This document shows, one piece after another, positions 1 to 9,253 of a stretch of DNA of 39,899 nt; within the stretch, counting starts at the first letter, position 1; the number at the start of each line of letters is the position of its first letter. This stretch comes from Rhodospirillales bacterium (lineage in GTDB: Bacteria > Pseudomonadota > Alphaproteobacteria > Rhodospirillales > CAMCUA01), in contig CANITX010000007.1 of assembly GCA_947470575.1 (NCBI GenBank), positions 1 through 39,899 on the forward strand, given 5' to 3'. The translations under genes were made by a program, and so were the position numbers. A model generated the notes under the pieces. The model saw nothing but the letters and a program-made list of their open reading frames with translations. It was not told where the DNA came from and did not search any database.

Positions 1-2
1 AG

Positions 3-752
3 CGCATCGAGGATCGTTTCACGGCACCGGCCCAGGCCAAGCTGTGGCCGCAGTCGGTGCGGCATACTCAATGGCCGGGCACGGGGCGCAAGGGCGATCC
101 CGCCTTCGACCGCTTCTATGCTTCGCAAGTGGAAGGGTTGCGCGATGGCGAGGCTATCGAAATCCTCAACCGCGATGCCGGCGTGGCGTTGCTCGATGCC
201 ATCGGCCCGGCCATCATCATGACGCACTCGCAATCGGGGCCGCTCGGCTGGCTGATTGCCGATGCCCGGCCCAACCTGGTGAAGGGCATCCTGGCCTTGG
301 AACCCAACGGTCCGCCCTTTCGCGACGCCGAATTCTCCGGTGGCGAGACCTGGTACTGCTATACGAAGGAGACGACGCGGCCATGGGGCATCACCCGCCT
401 GCCACTAACCTATGATCCCGCCGTCCAACGGCCGGAGGACCTGACACCGACGCCAGACTCGCAAACCCCGGGACCCAACCTGGTCCATGGCTTCCTGCAA
501 GGCGGCAGGGCGCGCCGCCTGTCGCGGCTGGCCGGCATCCCTATCCTCATCCTCGCCACCGAGGCCTCCTATCACGCTACCTACGATCACGCGACCAGCC
601 GCTTCCTCGAACAGGCGGGCGTTGCCCACGACTTTTTCCGTTTGGAGGATAAGGGGCTGCGCGGTAACGGTCACATGGCGATGTTGGAGAAAAACAATCA
701 CGCCGTGGCCGATCTGATGATCGACTGGTTGGCGCGGCATATGGCCGATTGA
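3..752 (+). CDS. alpha/beta hydrolase, 5'-truncated
   Basis: The reading frame is open from the window edge, so the N-terminus lies outside; the GTG at 57 is only the first internal candidate start. The protein has an alpha/beta-hydrolase nucleophile elbow, H-S-Q-S-G (the central Ser is about residue 60 counted from position 57), inside a buried-strand context (IIMTHSQSG). A His in G-N-G-H-M near the C-terminus is the likely catalytic base. The second residue of the elbow is His-Ser rather than the commoner Gly-x-Ser. The family hydrolyses esters, amides or lactones; the substrate cannot be read from sequence. It lies 79 bp upstream of a dioxygenase gene on the same strand, so co-transcription is possible. 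Fold assignment is firm, function is not. Confidence 0.8.
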   Translation, partial: RIEDRFTAPAQAKLWPQSVRHTQWPGTGRKGDPAFDRFYASQVEGLRDGEAIEILNRDAGVALLDAIGPAIIMTHSQSGPLGWLIADARPNLVKGILALEPNGPPFRDAEFSGGETWYCYTKETTRPWGITRLPLTYDPAVQRPEDLTPTPDSQTPGPNLVHGFLQGGRARRLSRLAGIPILILATEASYHATYDHATSRFLEQAGVAHDFFRLEDKGLRGNGHMAMLEKNNHAVADLMIDWLARHMAD

Positions 753-831
753 TTTCCGGGCGGGCGGTTGTGCGGCGCGCGGCCGACGTGCGATATTAGT
801 GGCAATCAAAATCCGTTGTGGAGGCGGCTTC

Positions 832-1725
832 GTGGCCATCGAGATCAAACAACTCCATCCCTTGTTCGTCGGCGAGGTCAGTGGAGTCGACCTGAGTCAG
901 CCTTTCTGCGACGGACTGGCCCAGGACATCGTGGCAGCATTGGATAAGTACGGCGTCCTCGTCTTCCACGACCAGAAGATCACGGACCAGCAACAAGTGG
1001 CCTTCAGCCGGTTGTTCGGTCCCATCGAGACGACCCGCTACCTGCTGCGCCCCGGCGAGCCGCTGCGCCTCGACAAGCACTTCGCCGACGTTTCCAATAT
1101 GGATGCCCACAACCGCGTCGTCGCCCGCGACGACCGCAAGTGGATGGGCATTCTCGGCAACCGCTTGTGGCATACGGACAGTTCGTTCAAGCAGATCTCG
1201 GCGACCTACTCGCTGCTGTCGGCGCATGTGGTGACGCCGACCGGTGGCGAGACGGAGTTCGCCGACATGCGCGCCGCCTACGACGCGCTCTCGCTCGAGA
1301 TGAAAGAGCGCATCGAGAATCTGGTGGCCGAGCATTCGATCTTCAATTCCCGCGAGAAACTGGGCTTCACCGATTTCACACCGGAGGAACGCGCCGGCAC
1401 CCCGCCGGTGGCCCAGCCCATGGTCCGCGTTCATCCGGGATCGGGACGCAAGTCGCTCTATATCGCCTCCCACGCTGGCTTGATCTATGGCATGTCGGTG
1501 CCCGAGGCGCGCATGCTGCTGCTCGACCTAATCGAACACGCCACGCAGCACCAGTTTGTCTACACTCACAAATGGCGGGTCGGCGATCTGTTGATGTGGG
1601 ATAACCGCTGCAATATGCATCGGGCACGTGATTTCGACAGCTCGCTGCCGCGCGACATGCGCCGCACCACCGTCTGCGATACCGCCAACGACAAACGCCC
1701 CGCTGCTAAACGCGCGGCAGCATAA
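832..1725 (+). CDS. TauD/TfdA family Fe(II)/2-oxoglutarate dioxygenase
   Basis: A 297-residue protein of typical length for the TauD/TfdA family, which couples oxidative decarboxylation of 2-oxoglutarate to hydroxylation of a small substrate such as taurine, phenoxyacetates or alkyl sulfates. The metal triad is visible: H114-x-D116 in W-H-T-D-S and the distal H263 in N-M-H-R-A-R, followed by R277/R278 in D-M-R-R-T for the 2-oxoglutarate carboxylate. I chose the GTG at 832 because GGAGG at 820-824 sits 7 nt upstream; a GTG at 799 in the same frame has no such site. The substrate is unknown. TfdA-like members are often annotated as 2,4-D dioxygenases without proof. It may share a transcript with the preceding hydrolase. 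Confidence 0.9.
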   Translation: MAIEIKQLHPLFVGEVSGVDLSQPFCDGLAQDIVAALDKYGVLVFHDQKITDQQQVAFSRLFGPIETTRYLLRPGEPLRLDKHFADVSNMDAHNRVVARDDRKWMGILGNRLWHTDSSFKQISATYSLLSAHVVTPTGGETEFADMRAAYDALSLEMKERIENLVAEHSIFNSREKLGFTDFTPEERAGTPPVAQPMVRVHPGSGRKSLYIASHAGLIYGMSVPEARMLLLDLIEHATQHQFVYTHKWRVGDLLMWDNRCNMHRARDFDSSLPRDMRRTTVCDTANDKRPAAKRAAA

Positions 1726-1879
1726 TACCTACCGTCCTTATGCGACGACTGTAACGCCAGAGGAGAAGGCAATCCGACATGGCGTGTGGCGGGTATCTTA
1801 CGACGCATGGCGTATGCCGGTTTAAGGCGCATGCCCTGGGCCAGAGACTTTTTAAAATCATCACCCTGCCGTTGCAACA

Positions 1880-1908
1880 TTGACACGGTTGGAAGGCGCC
1901 GGTATCGA
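1880..1908 (+). promoter_or_regulatory. sigma70-like promoter of the tviB-like gene
   Basis: A perfect -35 hexamer TTGACA (1880-1885) is followed after exactly 17 nt by TATCGA (1903-1908), a 3-of-6 match to the -10 consensus keeping T1, A2 and T3. The predicted start near 1915 would give a leader of about 23 nt to the ATG at 1938, with AGGGGA at 1921-1926 as ribosome binding site. It lies in the 212-bp gap after the dioxygenase gene, which has no convincing intrinsic terminator. Prediction from spacing and consensus only. Confidence 0.5.
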
Positions 1909-1937
1909 GTCCTGCAACCCAGGGGAATGTCCTCGCT

Positions 1938-3233
1938 ATGAACCTACCCACGACGGAGACGGCACGCATCGCCGTCATCGGCCTCGGCTATGTCGGTCTG
2001 CCTTTGGCTCTGGCTCTGTCCCGGCACTTTCCCACCCTTGGATTCGATATCGATAAGGGACGTATCGCCGAGCTTCGCCGCGGCATCGACCGGACCGGTG
2101 AAGTCGAGCCTGCCGTCTTGCGTGCCGGCCTGCTCAGCCTGGCTGACGATCCAGCATCCCTGGCGGACCGCAATGTCTTCATTATCGCAGCACCCACCCC
2201 CGTCGATGCCGACAACAGGCCCGACATGTCGGCTCTGCTCGCGGCCTGCCGAACGCTGGGCGCCCATCTTGGCAAAGGCGGCGTCGTGGTGTCGGAAAGC
2301 ACCGTCTATCCCGGCGTCACCGAGGATGTCTGCGGACCGGTCATCGAAGCGGCATCGGGACTAAAGGCCGGCCATGATTTCTTTCTCGGCTATTCGCCGG
2401 AACGCATCAACCCGGGCGACCGGGAGCATACGGTCGAGCGCATCCGCAAGGTCGTCGCCGGCCAGACCCCCGAAGTCGCGGCGCTGCTCGCCGGCCTCTA
2501 CGGCGCTGTCACCAGCGGCGGCGTTTACGTCGCCCGCAACATTCGCACAGCCGAGGCCGCAAAGGCCATCGAGAACGCACAACGCGATATCAATATCGCC
2601 TTCATCAACGAAGTGGCACAGATCGCCCGCCTCTTGGGCCTCTCCATTCACGACGTCCTAGAAACGGCTGGCACCAAGTGGAACTTTCTGCCTTTCCAAC
2701 CTGGTCTGGTCGGGGGCCATTGTATCGGCGTTGACCCCTACTACTTGGCGCATTGCGCCCAGGCATTGGGCCATGAACCGGAAATCATTCTGGCGGGGCG
2801 GCGCATCAACGACGGCATGGCCGATTTCATCGCCGGTTGCGTTGACGAAGAAATCCGCCGGGATGGCGGTGGCACCTATGCGCGAATCCTGCTGTTGGGT
2901 CTCACATTCAAGGAGGATGTACCGGACCTGCGCAGCTCGAAGAGCGTCGACCTGATCCGCGGCCTCACCAAGCGCGGACACACGGTCGATGTTCACGATC
3001 CGATGGCCGATGCCGATGAGGCGCGGCGGCACTACGGCGTCGAATTGCTGACCGGCCTGGAGAAGGCCGCCGGCTATGACGCCTTAGTTGGCGCTGTAGG
3101 CCATCGCAGTTACCGTGACTTTTCCGCCGCCACCTTCGAACGGCTATTGCGCCCAGGCGGCTTGATCGCCGACATCAAGGGAATTTGGAGCAAGACAAAG
3201 CTGCCCAAGAACCAGCGCCGCTGGCAACTCTAG
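1938..3233 (+). CDS. tviB: nucleotide-sugar 6-dehydrogenase, TviB/WbpA type
   Basis: A 431-residue NAD-dependent UDP-sugar dehydrogenase that oxidises C6 of a UDP-hexose or UDP-N-acetylhexosamine to the uronic acid, a precursor for capsule, exopolysaccharide or O-antigen. The N-terminal Rossmann motif G15-L-G17-Y-V-G20 is intact. ERINPGD (155-161) is present, and the catalytic Cys is C262 in G-G-H-C-I-G-V-D-P-Y-Y. This motif form and E-N-A-Q-R-D in the central helix resemble the TviB/WbpA/WbpO branch rather than short UDP-glucose dehydrogenases. The C-terminal domain has the usual T-F-K-E-D-V-P-D-L-R-x-S-K. Its stop is only 4 bp from the stop of the convergent heparinase gene. Substrate (GlcNAc, GalNAc or Glc) cannot be fixed from sequence. 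Confidence 0.93.
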   Translation: MNLPTTETARIAVIGLGYVGLPLALALSRHFPTLGFDIDKGRIAELRRGIDRTGEVEPAVLRAGLLSLADDPASLADRNVFIIAAPTPVDADNRPDMSALLAACRTLGAHLGKGGVVVSESTVYPGVTEDVCGPVIEAASGLKAGHDFFLGYSPERINPGDREHTVERIRKVVAGQTPEVAALLAGLYGAVTSGGVYVARNIRTAEAAKAIENAQRDINIAFINEVAQIARLLGLSIHDVLETAGTKWNFLPFQPGLVGGHCIGVDPYYLAHCAQALGHEPEIILAGRRINDGMADFIAGCVDEEIRRDGGGTYARILLLGLTFKEDVPDLRSSKSVDLIRGLTKRGHTVDVHDPMADADEARRHYGVELLTGLEKAAGYDALVGAVGHRSYRDFSAATFERLLRPGGLIADIKGIWSKTKLPKNQRRWQL

Positions 3234-3237
3234 ACGC

Positions 3238-4908
3238 TCACGCTTCACGTGCAAGCCGCCACTTGACCGTGGTGAGGTCACCGTTCACAGCGCCGCGCAC
3301 GACGATCTGCTGGCAACGTCGCGGCACGCCGGGTGCACCCAGATATACGCTGTCCTCCAGCTGCGGCCGCCCGCCGGCAGCACGGAATCGCCAACCGTCC
3401 CCAGAGGGCAAGCGCAGAATGACGCTATCCCCACTGGCCGCCAGCGAGGCCCGTACGCCCGGATGCAGGTGAAAGCGAATGGCGAAGGAATGACCGCCAC
3501 GCGCCGAACTTCGCGAAACACGGGCCAGAACATCCTCGCCGCGGAGATCGCCGCCGTCATCTGAAACGTAAAGTAGGCGCCTGTGGATGAGGCCCATGAC
3601 ATCGGCATAGCCGTCGTGACTGGCCTCGATCAGAACATTGCCGTCCACTTCGCGCCGCTCGCAGGTCACAGCGGAGGGGCGGCGGCGCAGCCCGCCGGCA
3701 ACGACCTCGGCACTGTTTTTCTCATCGACCGAAAGGGTCGAATGAGCGGCCGAGCCACGCATTGCCAAATGCCACTGCACATCGTCGACCGTGCGAGCCC
3801 CGCAATTGACGATCAACCGGTCCTTGCCGATGCTCATCTCGAAGGAGAGCGCCCCGGCATGGGCAACCGAGTCATAACCCGGTAAGGGCGGAGCCCCACC
3901 GTCGAATAGAAGGAGGCTGCGCCCGGCGGCGATCCGCTGAAACCCGCTATGCGGTGCATTGGTCGGCGGTCGGCCGCGCGAACCGCTAAGCGCCAGGATC
4001 GTCTGAACCTGATGTTCGTCATCCTCCAAACCGTCATGGAAAAGACCCAGCCGGCCATCGCCATAACGAAGGGCGCGCAACATGGGTGCAACGCGATCGA
4101 TGGCGCCCTGAAGATCGGCCGGAACTTCAACATGCCCCGTGATCAACAGGTTGCGGATGTCGATCATGTCGCGCAGTACATGGGCGAGGATGGCTGGACT
4201 TCGCTGCACATGGCCACCATCGGGTAGCAGCTGCCGACTGAGTTCACGAGACAGTGCCGCAATACCAGCGGCCAGCATGCGATCCTGTCCAGCCAAACAT
4301 ACGCCAGCAGCCAGCAATCCCTTGATGGCGGCGAAACGTCGATGATCGGCTGGTTCTTCTTCCACTGTACGGACGAGGTGACGCGCCTGGCGAGCGGCAG
4401 ACCGCAACAGGCGGGCCGCCATTTCAGGCTCAGCGGCAGCGCGTAGAAATCCAAAATTTGCAAACCAGGAAAACAACCGGTTGCCGACCACGTCCGGCCG
4501 CCAAGCCAGTCTGGACCAATTGTCGAATGTCTGTATCCAACCATCGGTCAAACCGACAGCTCTGCGCCGAGCTGCCTCGGACCCCAGGGCACGAAGGTCG
4601 CGCAACCAAGTGAATCCATGCAGCTCGGCTCGCGCGACAATGCCTGTCGGTGGACGGCGCCAAGGATCATCGGACAAGCGGACTCGATCGCCAGCCACGA
4701 TCAAATCGCCTTCGACCATGACCGAGCCCGTGTCGCGATCGCCCGGCCACGGATCGGCAGGTGTACCCCTTAACTCGGCCGGGGCTCTGTTGCCCAGGAG
4801 AAGGCCATATAGCGGATTGGCGTAAACGAACGGCAACAGGCGAGCACGGACGGCCGGCGCAATGCGGCCCAGGGACATACGAAAAGCAGCTGTATTGGCG
4901 GCAGGCAT
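3238..4908 (-). CDS. heparinase II/III family protein
   Basis: A 556-residue protein with the alphaproteobacterial heparinase II/III architecture. An all-helical toroid-like N-terminal half contains W-I-x-x-F-D-N-W and N-R-L-F-S-W-F-A-N-F. A beta-rich C-terminal half from about residue 320 carries F-Q-R-I-A-A-G-R, L-S-F-E-M-S-I-G and A-H-S-T-L-S-V-D. The family includes uronic-acid polysaccharide lyases, but many members next to rsmB are uncharacterised and presumed to act on a surface glycan. No clear signal peptide is visible. In related genomes this gene is commonly the immediate neighbour of rsmB; here a 2.6-kb gap filled by two plus-strand glycan genes separates them. Start is the first Met; an internal Met at residue 11 is an alternative. 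Confidence 0.88.
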   Translation of the reverse strand: MPAANTAAFRMSLGRIAPAVRARLLPFVYANPLYGLLLGNRAPAELRGTPADPWPGDRDTGSVMVEGDLIVAGDRVRLSDDPWRRPPTGIVARAELHGFTWLRDLRALGSEAARRRAVGLTDGWIQTFDNWSRLAWRPDVVGNRLFSWFANFGFLRAAAEPEMAARLLRSAARQARHLVRTVEEEPADHRRFAAIKGLLAAGVCLAGQDRMLAAGIAALSRELSRQLLPDGGHVQRSPAILAHVLRDMIDIRNLLITGHVEVPADLQGAIDRVAPMLRALRYGDGRLGLFHDGLEDDEHQVQTILALSGSRGRPPTNAPHSGFQRIAAGRSLLLFDGGAPPLPGYDSVAHAGALSFEMSIGKDRLIVNCGARTVDDVQWHLAMRGSAAHSTLSVDEKNSAEVVAGGLRRRPSAVTCERREVDGNVLIEASHDGYADVMGLIHRRLLYVSDDGGDLRGEDVLARVSRSSARGGHSFAIRFHLHPGVRASLAASGDSVILRLPSGDGWRFRAAGGRPQLEDSVYLGAPGVPRRCQQIVVRGAVNGDLTTVKWRLAREA

Positions 4909-5059
4909 CGTCCGGACATCGACGGTTTACGGCCTACGCGGCATAACGAGCCGGGATTCCGTCTGGAGGTTAAAGGCTAATCCTGGTAGCAGGTTCACGA
5001 TGGGCGGGCAAGCAAGGCGACCCCTCACGTCACCTATCGCCGCCTGAGGGATCGAACGC

Positions 5060-6187
5060 GTGAGCGAGAGTAAACCGCATCCATCTTCGCCTGCCTCGAC
5101 GAAGAGCCCGTCCTCCGGCGATAGCGGGCGATTTATCCATATCGATGCCCTGCGGGGACTGGCGGCGCTGGCCGTTGCCTACTTTCATTTCTTCGGCGTT
5201 CTTACAGCCGGAGCCAATAGTATGTCGGTCCTGAACGCCGCCATTGTAAGGCTCATCGTTGATTGGATCGATCTTGGGCGGGCCGCCGTACTGCTGTTCT
5301 TCATTATCAGCGGCTACGTGGTGGCACGCAGCGTTCGGTCCGCCCCCAGCCACAACGTCGCGCGCTTCGCCATTCGTCGCCTGCTTCGTCTATACCCCAT
5401 GTACTGGGCGGCTTTGAGCCTCTATCTGATATCGAACGGCACCTATCGAGTCGAGGACATCTGGCCCAACCTGGTCATGATCCAGGTGCCGGGGTGGCCA
5501 CCCCACACGATCATCGGCGTTGCTTGGACAATGACGATAGAAGTCGTCTTTTACGCTGCCTGCGCCGGCCTGTTCCTTCTTGGCCTTTTGCAACGTTTGC
5601 CAAGTCTCGCCGTCACCGGCGGCCTGTTCCTGGGACTCGCTACTATAGCAGCCCTCGGCCGGGTATTTTTCGCCTTCCATATTCCCTTCGAATGGCCGCT
5701 CTTCATGTCGCTCATGTTCGCCGGTGCTCTGCTGCGCGAACTCGATGAAAGCGGCATGGCTCGCCCCGGACCCATCCTCGCTATGGCTATGACGGTCTAT
5801 CTACCGATTGTCCTCAGCCTGTCTCTGCTGATGTTCTGGGACGAATCGATTCACCAGAAAAGTTGGTATCGCCATTTCAATGCCTATGCCGTCGCCATCG
5901 TAACCTTTCTGACCGTTCATTATTTCTGGCGCATTCGAAGCCGGCTGCTGGCCTACCTGGGGCAAATCAGTTATTCGATCTACCTGTTGCATGGAGCTAT
6001 CGGCGGTATGGTCATTGCCGGGCTCAATCAGGCTGGTATCAATCCATACTTGAACCCGCATTTTACGGTGGCATTGATTTTGTTGATGACGGTTCTCGCA
6101 TCAGTAGTGACCTATCACACCGTTGAGGCCCCCTTCATCGCCGTTGGCCACAAATTGGCCGAGGCTATCGGACGTCGACTGCGTTAA
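5060..6187 (+). CDS. acyltransferase-3 family membrane protein (OafA/ExoZ-like)
   Basis: A 375-residue integral membrane protein of the acyltransferase-3 family, which O-acetylates or O-succinylates sugars of LPS, exopolysaccharide or peptidoglycan. The diagnostic D-A-L-R-G (29-33) and the R32-x10-H43 motif (Y-F-H-F) are present. About ten hydrophobic helices follow, including the L-G-x-I-S-Y-S-I-Y-L-L-H-G signature near residue 300, ending with H-T-V-E-A-P-F. The GTG start is supported by GAGGG at 5045-5049. There is no SGNH domain, so it is a stand-alone acyltransferase-3. It is divergent from the heparinase gene and 9 bp upstream of the O-antigen-ligase-like gene, so the two probably share a transcript. 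The acyl group and target are unknown. Confidence 0.92.
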   Translation: MSESKPHPSSPASTKSPSSGDSGRFIHIDALRGLAALAVAYFHFFGVLTAGANSMSVLNAAIVRLIVDWIDLGRAAVLLFFIISGYVVARSVRSAPSHNVARFAIRRLLRLYPMYWAALSLYLISNGTYRVEDIWPNLVMIQVPGWPPHTIIGVAWTMTIEVVFYAACAGLFLLGLLQRLPSLAVTGGLFLGLATIAALGRVFFAFHIPFEWPLFMSLMFAGALLRELDESGMARPGPILAMAMTVYLPIVLSLSLLMFWDESIHQKSWYRHFNAYAVAIVTFLTVHYFWRIRSRLLAYLGQISYSIYLLHGAIGGMVIAGLNQAGINPYLNPHFTVALILLMTVLASVVTYHTVEAPFIAVGHKLAEAIGRRLR

Positions 6188-6196
6188 AAGCTGAGC

Positions 6197-7549
6197 GTGG
6201 AACGGCGTTTGATGAGGATTCCAAAGCGGCATGAGAAGGCGCCGCTCGAAACACGTGGCTCGACGGATATACCTCGGATGACCTTACTCCCTGACCTGCC
6301 CCCGGAACGCGAAAGAAGCATCGGCATCCTGTTTGCCGTCATCGGCGGCCTGATTGCGCCGCTGATGCCGTTCGTGTCTCGTGCACCGACCGTTCTTGCA
6401 CTCGCCGCGGCTATTGGCGGTGTCATTCTGTTGTGGCGAAGGGGTGTTCGCCCAGCCGTACCGGATCGTCGCCTGCTATGGATACTTGCCGGGTTGTTGA
6501 CGTGGGCCGGCCTTTCCGCGTTTTGGGCCATCGATGCCCTCGAAGCGCTGGCCAGTACGGCGAAACTGGCCGGAAATCTGTCTCTCGGCATAGCCCTCGT
6601 CGCCATCGCTGAAAAGGTGAACCCTGCCGAGGCCAGATTAGCTGGTAAAATGCTGGCGGCAGGATGCATTCTGACCATGGTCTTCATGGTCATCGAGTTG
6701 CTGAACGGCGCTCCAGCATCCGCGCTCATCGTCGCCCCACAATTCGATGCCGACCATTTTGCCTTCGAACTGCAAACGTACGGAGCTTATTGGTTCAACG
6801 CCGCGATCAGCTTGCTGTCTTTGATGGTCTGGCCCCTTCTCGCGAACGGATACCGCTTGCCTGCTGCAATCCGAGGCATCTTACCGATCGCCGTGGCGTG
6901 GTTGGCACATGTCATCGGATTTAGCGCCGGCACATTGGCTTTGGTCGCAGGGGTATTTTCAGCTTTGCTGGTATGGAGATGCGGGCTCTGGGGGAAACGC
7001 TTGATTGCCGCCCTGCTGGCGTCCGGTATCCTGATCGCGCCACTACTTCCCCAAACCATTCTAAACCCGGAACGCATGAGCGAGATGAGCAATATCGTCC
7101 CCACGTATGATTTGCCGCGCTTCTACATCTGGGCATTTGCTGCCGATCGGATCGCCGAGCATCCTATCTTGGGATGGGGGATGAATGCGTCGCGCAGCAT
7201 GCCCGGGGGCAAGGAACGGATTGTCGACCATATTCGCGACAAAACGTTTGGCGAGAGGATGCCGCTACACCCGCACAACATCGCACTACAGGTATGGCTG
7301 GAATTAGGTTTGATCGGCGCAGTGCTGTTGGCGGGATTAGCCGCGTATCTAATCCTGCACAATACGGCACCGCCCCGAACACCGCGAATCGCTGCAGCGG
7401 CTGTAGGCTTGACGATTACGGCAGGTTTCCAGTTCGCTCTCAGCTACAGCGCTTGGCAGAGTTGGTGGCTAACCTCTGTCTTTCTTGCGGCTGCGTTCCT
7501 GACAATTTCCGCCAGAACGATTCAGGTTAGTACTTATCGCATATTATGA
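6197..7549 (+). CDS. O-antigen ligase / Wzy-type polymerase family protein
   Basis: A 450-residue polytopic membrane protein with the Wzy_C (O-antigen ligase) layout. Multiple transmembrane helices flank one large periplasmic loop carrying L-G-W-G-M-N-A-S-R (325-333) and P-L-H-P-H-N (356-361), the conserved His-bearing loop of WaaL/Wzy-like enzymes, then a helix starting L-Q-V-W-L-E-L-G. The family transfers or polymerises undecaprenyl-linked glycans on the periplasmic face. Start is ambiguous: GTG 6197, ATG 6212 or ATG 6278; none has a strong ribosome site. The gene ends tail-to-tail with rsmB, the two coding regions overlapping by 6 bp (7544-7549). Ligase and polymerase cannot be told apart from sequence alone. 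Confidence 0.88.
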   Translation: MERRLMRIPKRHEKAPLETRGSTDIPRMTLLPDLPPERERSIGILFAVIGGLIAPLMPFVSRAPTVLALAAAIGGVILLWRRGVRPAVPDRRLLWILAGLLTWAGLSAFWAIDALEALASTAKLAGNLSLGIALVAIAEKVNPAEARLAGKMLAAGCILTMVFMVIELLNGAPASALIVAPQFDADHFAFELQTYGAYWFNAAISLLSLMVWPLLANGYRLPAAIRGILPIAVAWLAHVIGFSAGTLALVAGVFSALLVWRCGLWGKRLIAALLASGILIAPLLPQTILNPERMSEMSNIVPTYDLPRFYIWAFAADRIAEHPILGWGMNASRSMPGGKERIVDHIRDKTFGERMPLHPHNIALQVWLELGLIGAVLLAGLAAYLILHNTAPPRTPRIAAAAVGLTITAGFQFALSYSAWQSWWLTSVFLAAAFLTISARTIQVSTYRIL

Positions 7550-8878
7550 GGCGCCGAGGCATCGTAAACGACACGCGTAGAATCCATCCATTCCACCCAC
7601 GTCCGCAAGATGGCAAGGCAGGCTGCGCAGGTCGCCAGCAGCATCGACGAGCATGCCAAGACCGCCGACTTCGAAAGCACCGATAGGCTCACGCCGAAAT
7701 GGCGCACCTGACGCGAGAAAGGCCGCGATGCGCTCCGGTCCCTCCTCCGGCTGCAACGAACACACGGCGTAAATCAATCTGCCCCCCGGAACCACCATCT
7801 TCGCAGCTGCATGCAAGAGACGGTCTTGTATTGGCGTCAGGCGCCCGACATCGCCCGGTCGGCGGGCCCACAGAATATCGGGATGGCGGCGGATGGTACC
7901 GGTGGCGGTGCACGGTGCGTCCAACAGCACCGCGTCGGCCGGCACCACCGGGCGCCAGAATTCGACATCGGCCGCGATCAGCGATGCGGTCAACGACAAG
8001 CGGCGCAAGTTGTCGGCCAGACGGGCGAGGCGCAGCGTGTCCCGCTCGACAGCCGTAACAACGGCACCCGCCGCCGCCAACTGCGCCGTCTTGCCGCCGG
8101 GTGCAGCGCAAAGGTCGATCAAATTCCTGCCCCCAACAGCACCGAGCAACCCTGCTGGCAACGCGGCAGCGGCGTCCTGTACCCACCAGGCTCCAGCCGC
8201 AAATCCGGGAAGAGCCGGGATCGCACCACGGTTGGCAAGGCGGATCGTACCGGTCGGCAGGAGCTGGCCACCGAGCTGAGTTGCCCATTGCCCTACGTCG
8301 GCTTTGACACTGAGGTCGAGAGGCGGCTCAGCAAGGTGTGCCGCCGCTACATCTCGGCACGTTGCTTCACCATAAGCACGAGACCAGGATTCCCAGAGCC
8401 AATCCGGTGTGTTCAAACGCGCGGCATCCTGCTGGGCCAATAACTCGGAGCCATTCCGGTCGACGCGCCGGAGCACGGCATTGACCAAGGCAGCGTAGGA
8501 AGCGAGTCCACGCTGACGCGCCAAGCGAACCGTCGTATCGACCGCGGCATGAGCCGGCGTTTTCAGGAAAAGTAGCTGGCAGATTCCCAATTGCAGCAGG
8601 GGTAGGATAGCACGCGCGCGCCCCCGCGGCGGGCGATCGATACAGGCGGCGATCACTGCGTTAATTTGCCCGAGGCGACGTAACGCTGTGCTCACCAGGT
8701 GGCGGACGAAGGCACGGTCACGCTCAGCTAGGGTAGCGAAGCTTCCCAACCCCTCCAAAGCGCCGCTCAGTGGCTGCCCACCTTCAAGAACGGCGACGAG
8801 CAGGTCGAGCGCCACCTGCCGCGACGGCAACGTGCTGGCATAATTCATCCGGGTGGAGATGTCGGTCGGCATCGGCAT
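7544..8878 (-). CDS. rsmB: 16S rRNA (cytosine(967)-C(5))-methyltransferase RsmB
   Basis: A 444-residue protein with an N-terminal NusB-like RNA-binding domain (about 18-145) and a C-terminal Rossmann methyltransferase domain. The SAM motif C-A-A-P-G-G-K-T (257-264), the D-A-P-C-T-A-T-G motif with C323 and the catalytic-loop V-C-S-L with C373 match m5C RNA methyltransferases of the RsmB/Sun type. It methylates C967 of 16S rRNA. The first Met is used; Met11 is also possible, and neither has a clear ribosome site. It is divergent from sdhAF4 (about 105 bp gap) and overlaps the 3' end of the ligase-like gene by 6 bp. Confidence 0.95.
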   Translation of the reverse strand: MPMPTDISTRMNYASTLPSRQVALDLLVAVLEGGQPLSGALEGLGSFATLAERDRAFVRHLVSTALRRLGQINAVIAACIDRPPRGRARAILPLLQLGICQLLFLKTPAHAAVDTTVRLARQRGLASYAALVNAVLRRVDRNGSELLAQQDAARLNTPDWLWESWSRAYGEATCRDVAAAHLAEPPLDLSVKADVGQWATQLGGQLLPTGTIRLANRGAIPALPGFAAGAWWVQDAAAALPAGLLGAVGGRNLIDLCAAPGGKTAQLAAAGAVVTAVERDTLRLARLADNLRRLSLTASLIAADVEFWRPVVPADAVLLDAPCTATGTIRRHPDILWARRPGDVGRLTPIQDRLLHAAAKMVVPGGRLIYAVCSLQPEEGPERIAAFLASGAPFRREPIGAFEVGGLGMLVDAAGDLRSLPCHLADVGGMDGFYACRLRCLGAS

Positions 8879-8983
8879 TTTCGATCATGTCAGGCAGTTG
8901 TGGATTTTCGTGCTCAGGGTTCCTACCATAGGTACCGCGCAGATGCGCCCGGAACTGAGAGCCGCCAAGGAACCGCCGCCCCC

Positions 8984-9178
8984 ATGACTGATCCCAACTC
9001 GTCGAGCGAGTCGACCGAGGATACTCCGCGGACCGCATTGATCGAGGAATTCACATCTCACCCCATTGATGTGAATTCGAAATCTTCTACCCCGGCGCCC
9101 GAAACGGGTGGCCCCAAGGGGCCGGATCCGACCCGCTATGGTGATTGGGAGCGCAAAGGCCGCTGTATCGATTTTTAG
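8984..9178 (+). CDS. sdhAF4: DUF1674 protein, succinate dehydrogenase assembly factor 4
   Basis: A 64-residue protein whose C-terminus G-P-K-G-P-D-P-T-R-Y-G-D-W-E-R-K-G-R is the hallmark of DUF1674/SdhAF4, followed by C-I-D-F. The family helps assemble flavinylated SdhA into succinate dehydrogenase and shields the FAD subunit. The N-terminal 40 residues are low-complexity and polar, as usual. The ATG at 8984 was chosen over the upstream frame extension to 8900 because family members begin close to this point and the extra residues overlap the rsmB promoter side. Head-to-head with rsmB, an arrangement seen in many alphaproteobacteria. Confidence 0.9.
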   Translation: MTDPNSSSESTEDTPRTALIEEFTSHPIDVNSKSSTPAPETGGPKGPDPTRYGDWERKGRCIDF

Positions 9179-9253
9179 TTTCGGATATTCAGCCTTTATG
9201 GTTTCACCTAGGAATCGGCACCCGGGAACCTGTCGGCCGAAGATAGTTTCTGA

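Noticed and set aside
1790-1855. Terminator after the dioxygenase gene (imperfect hairpin near 1800 and a T5 run at 1849-1853)
   Set aside because: The stem has a mismatch and wobble pairs and the T run is more than 10 nt away from it.
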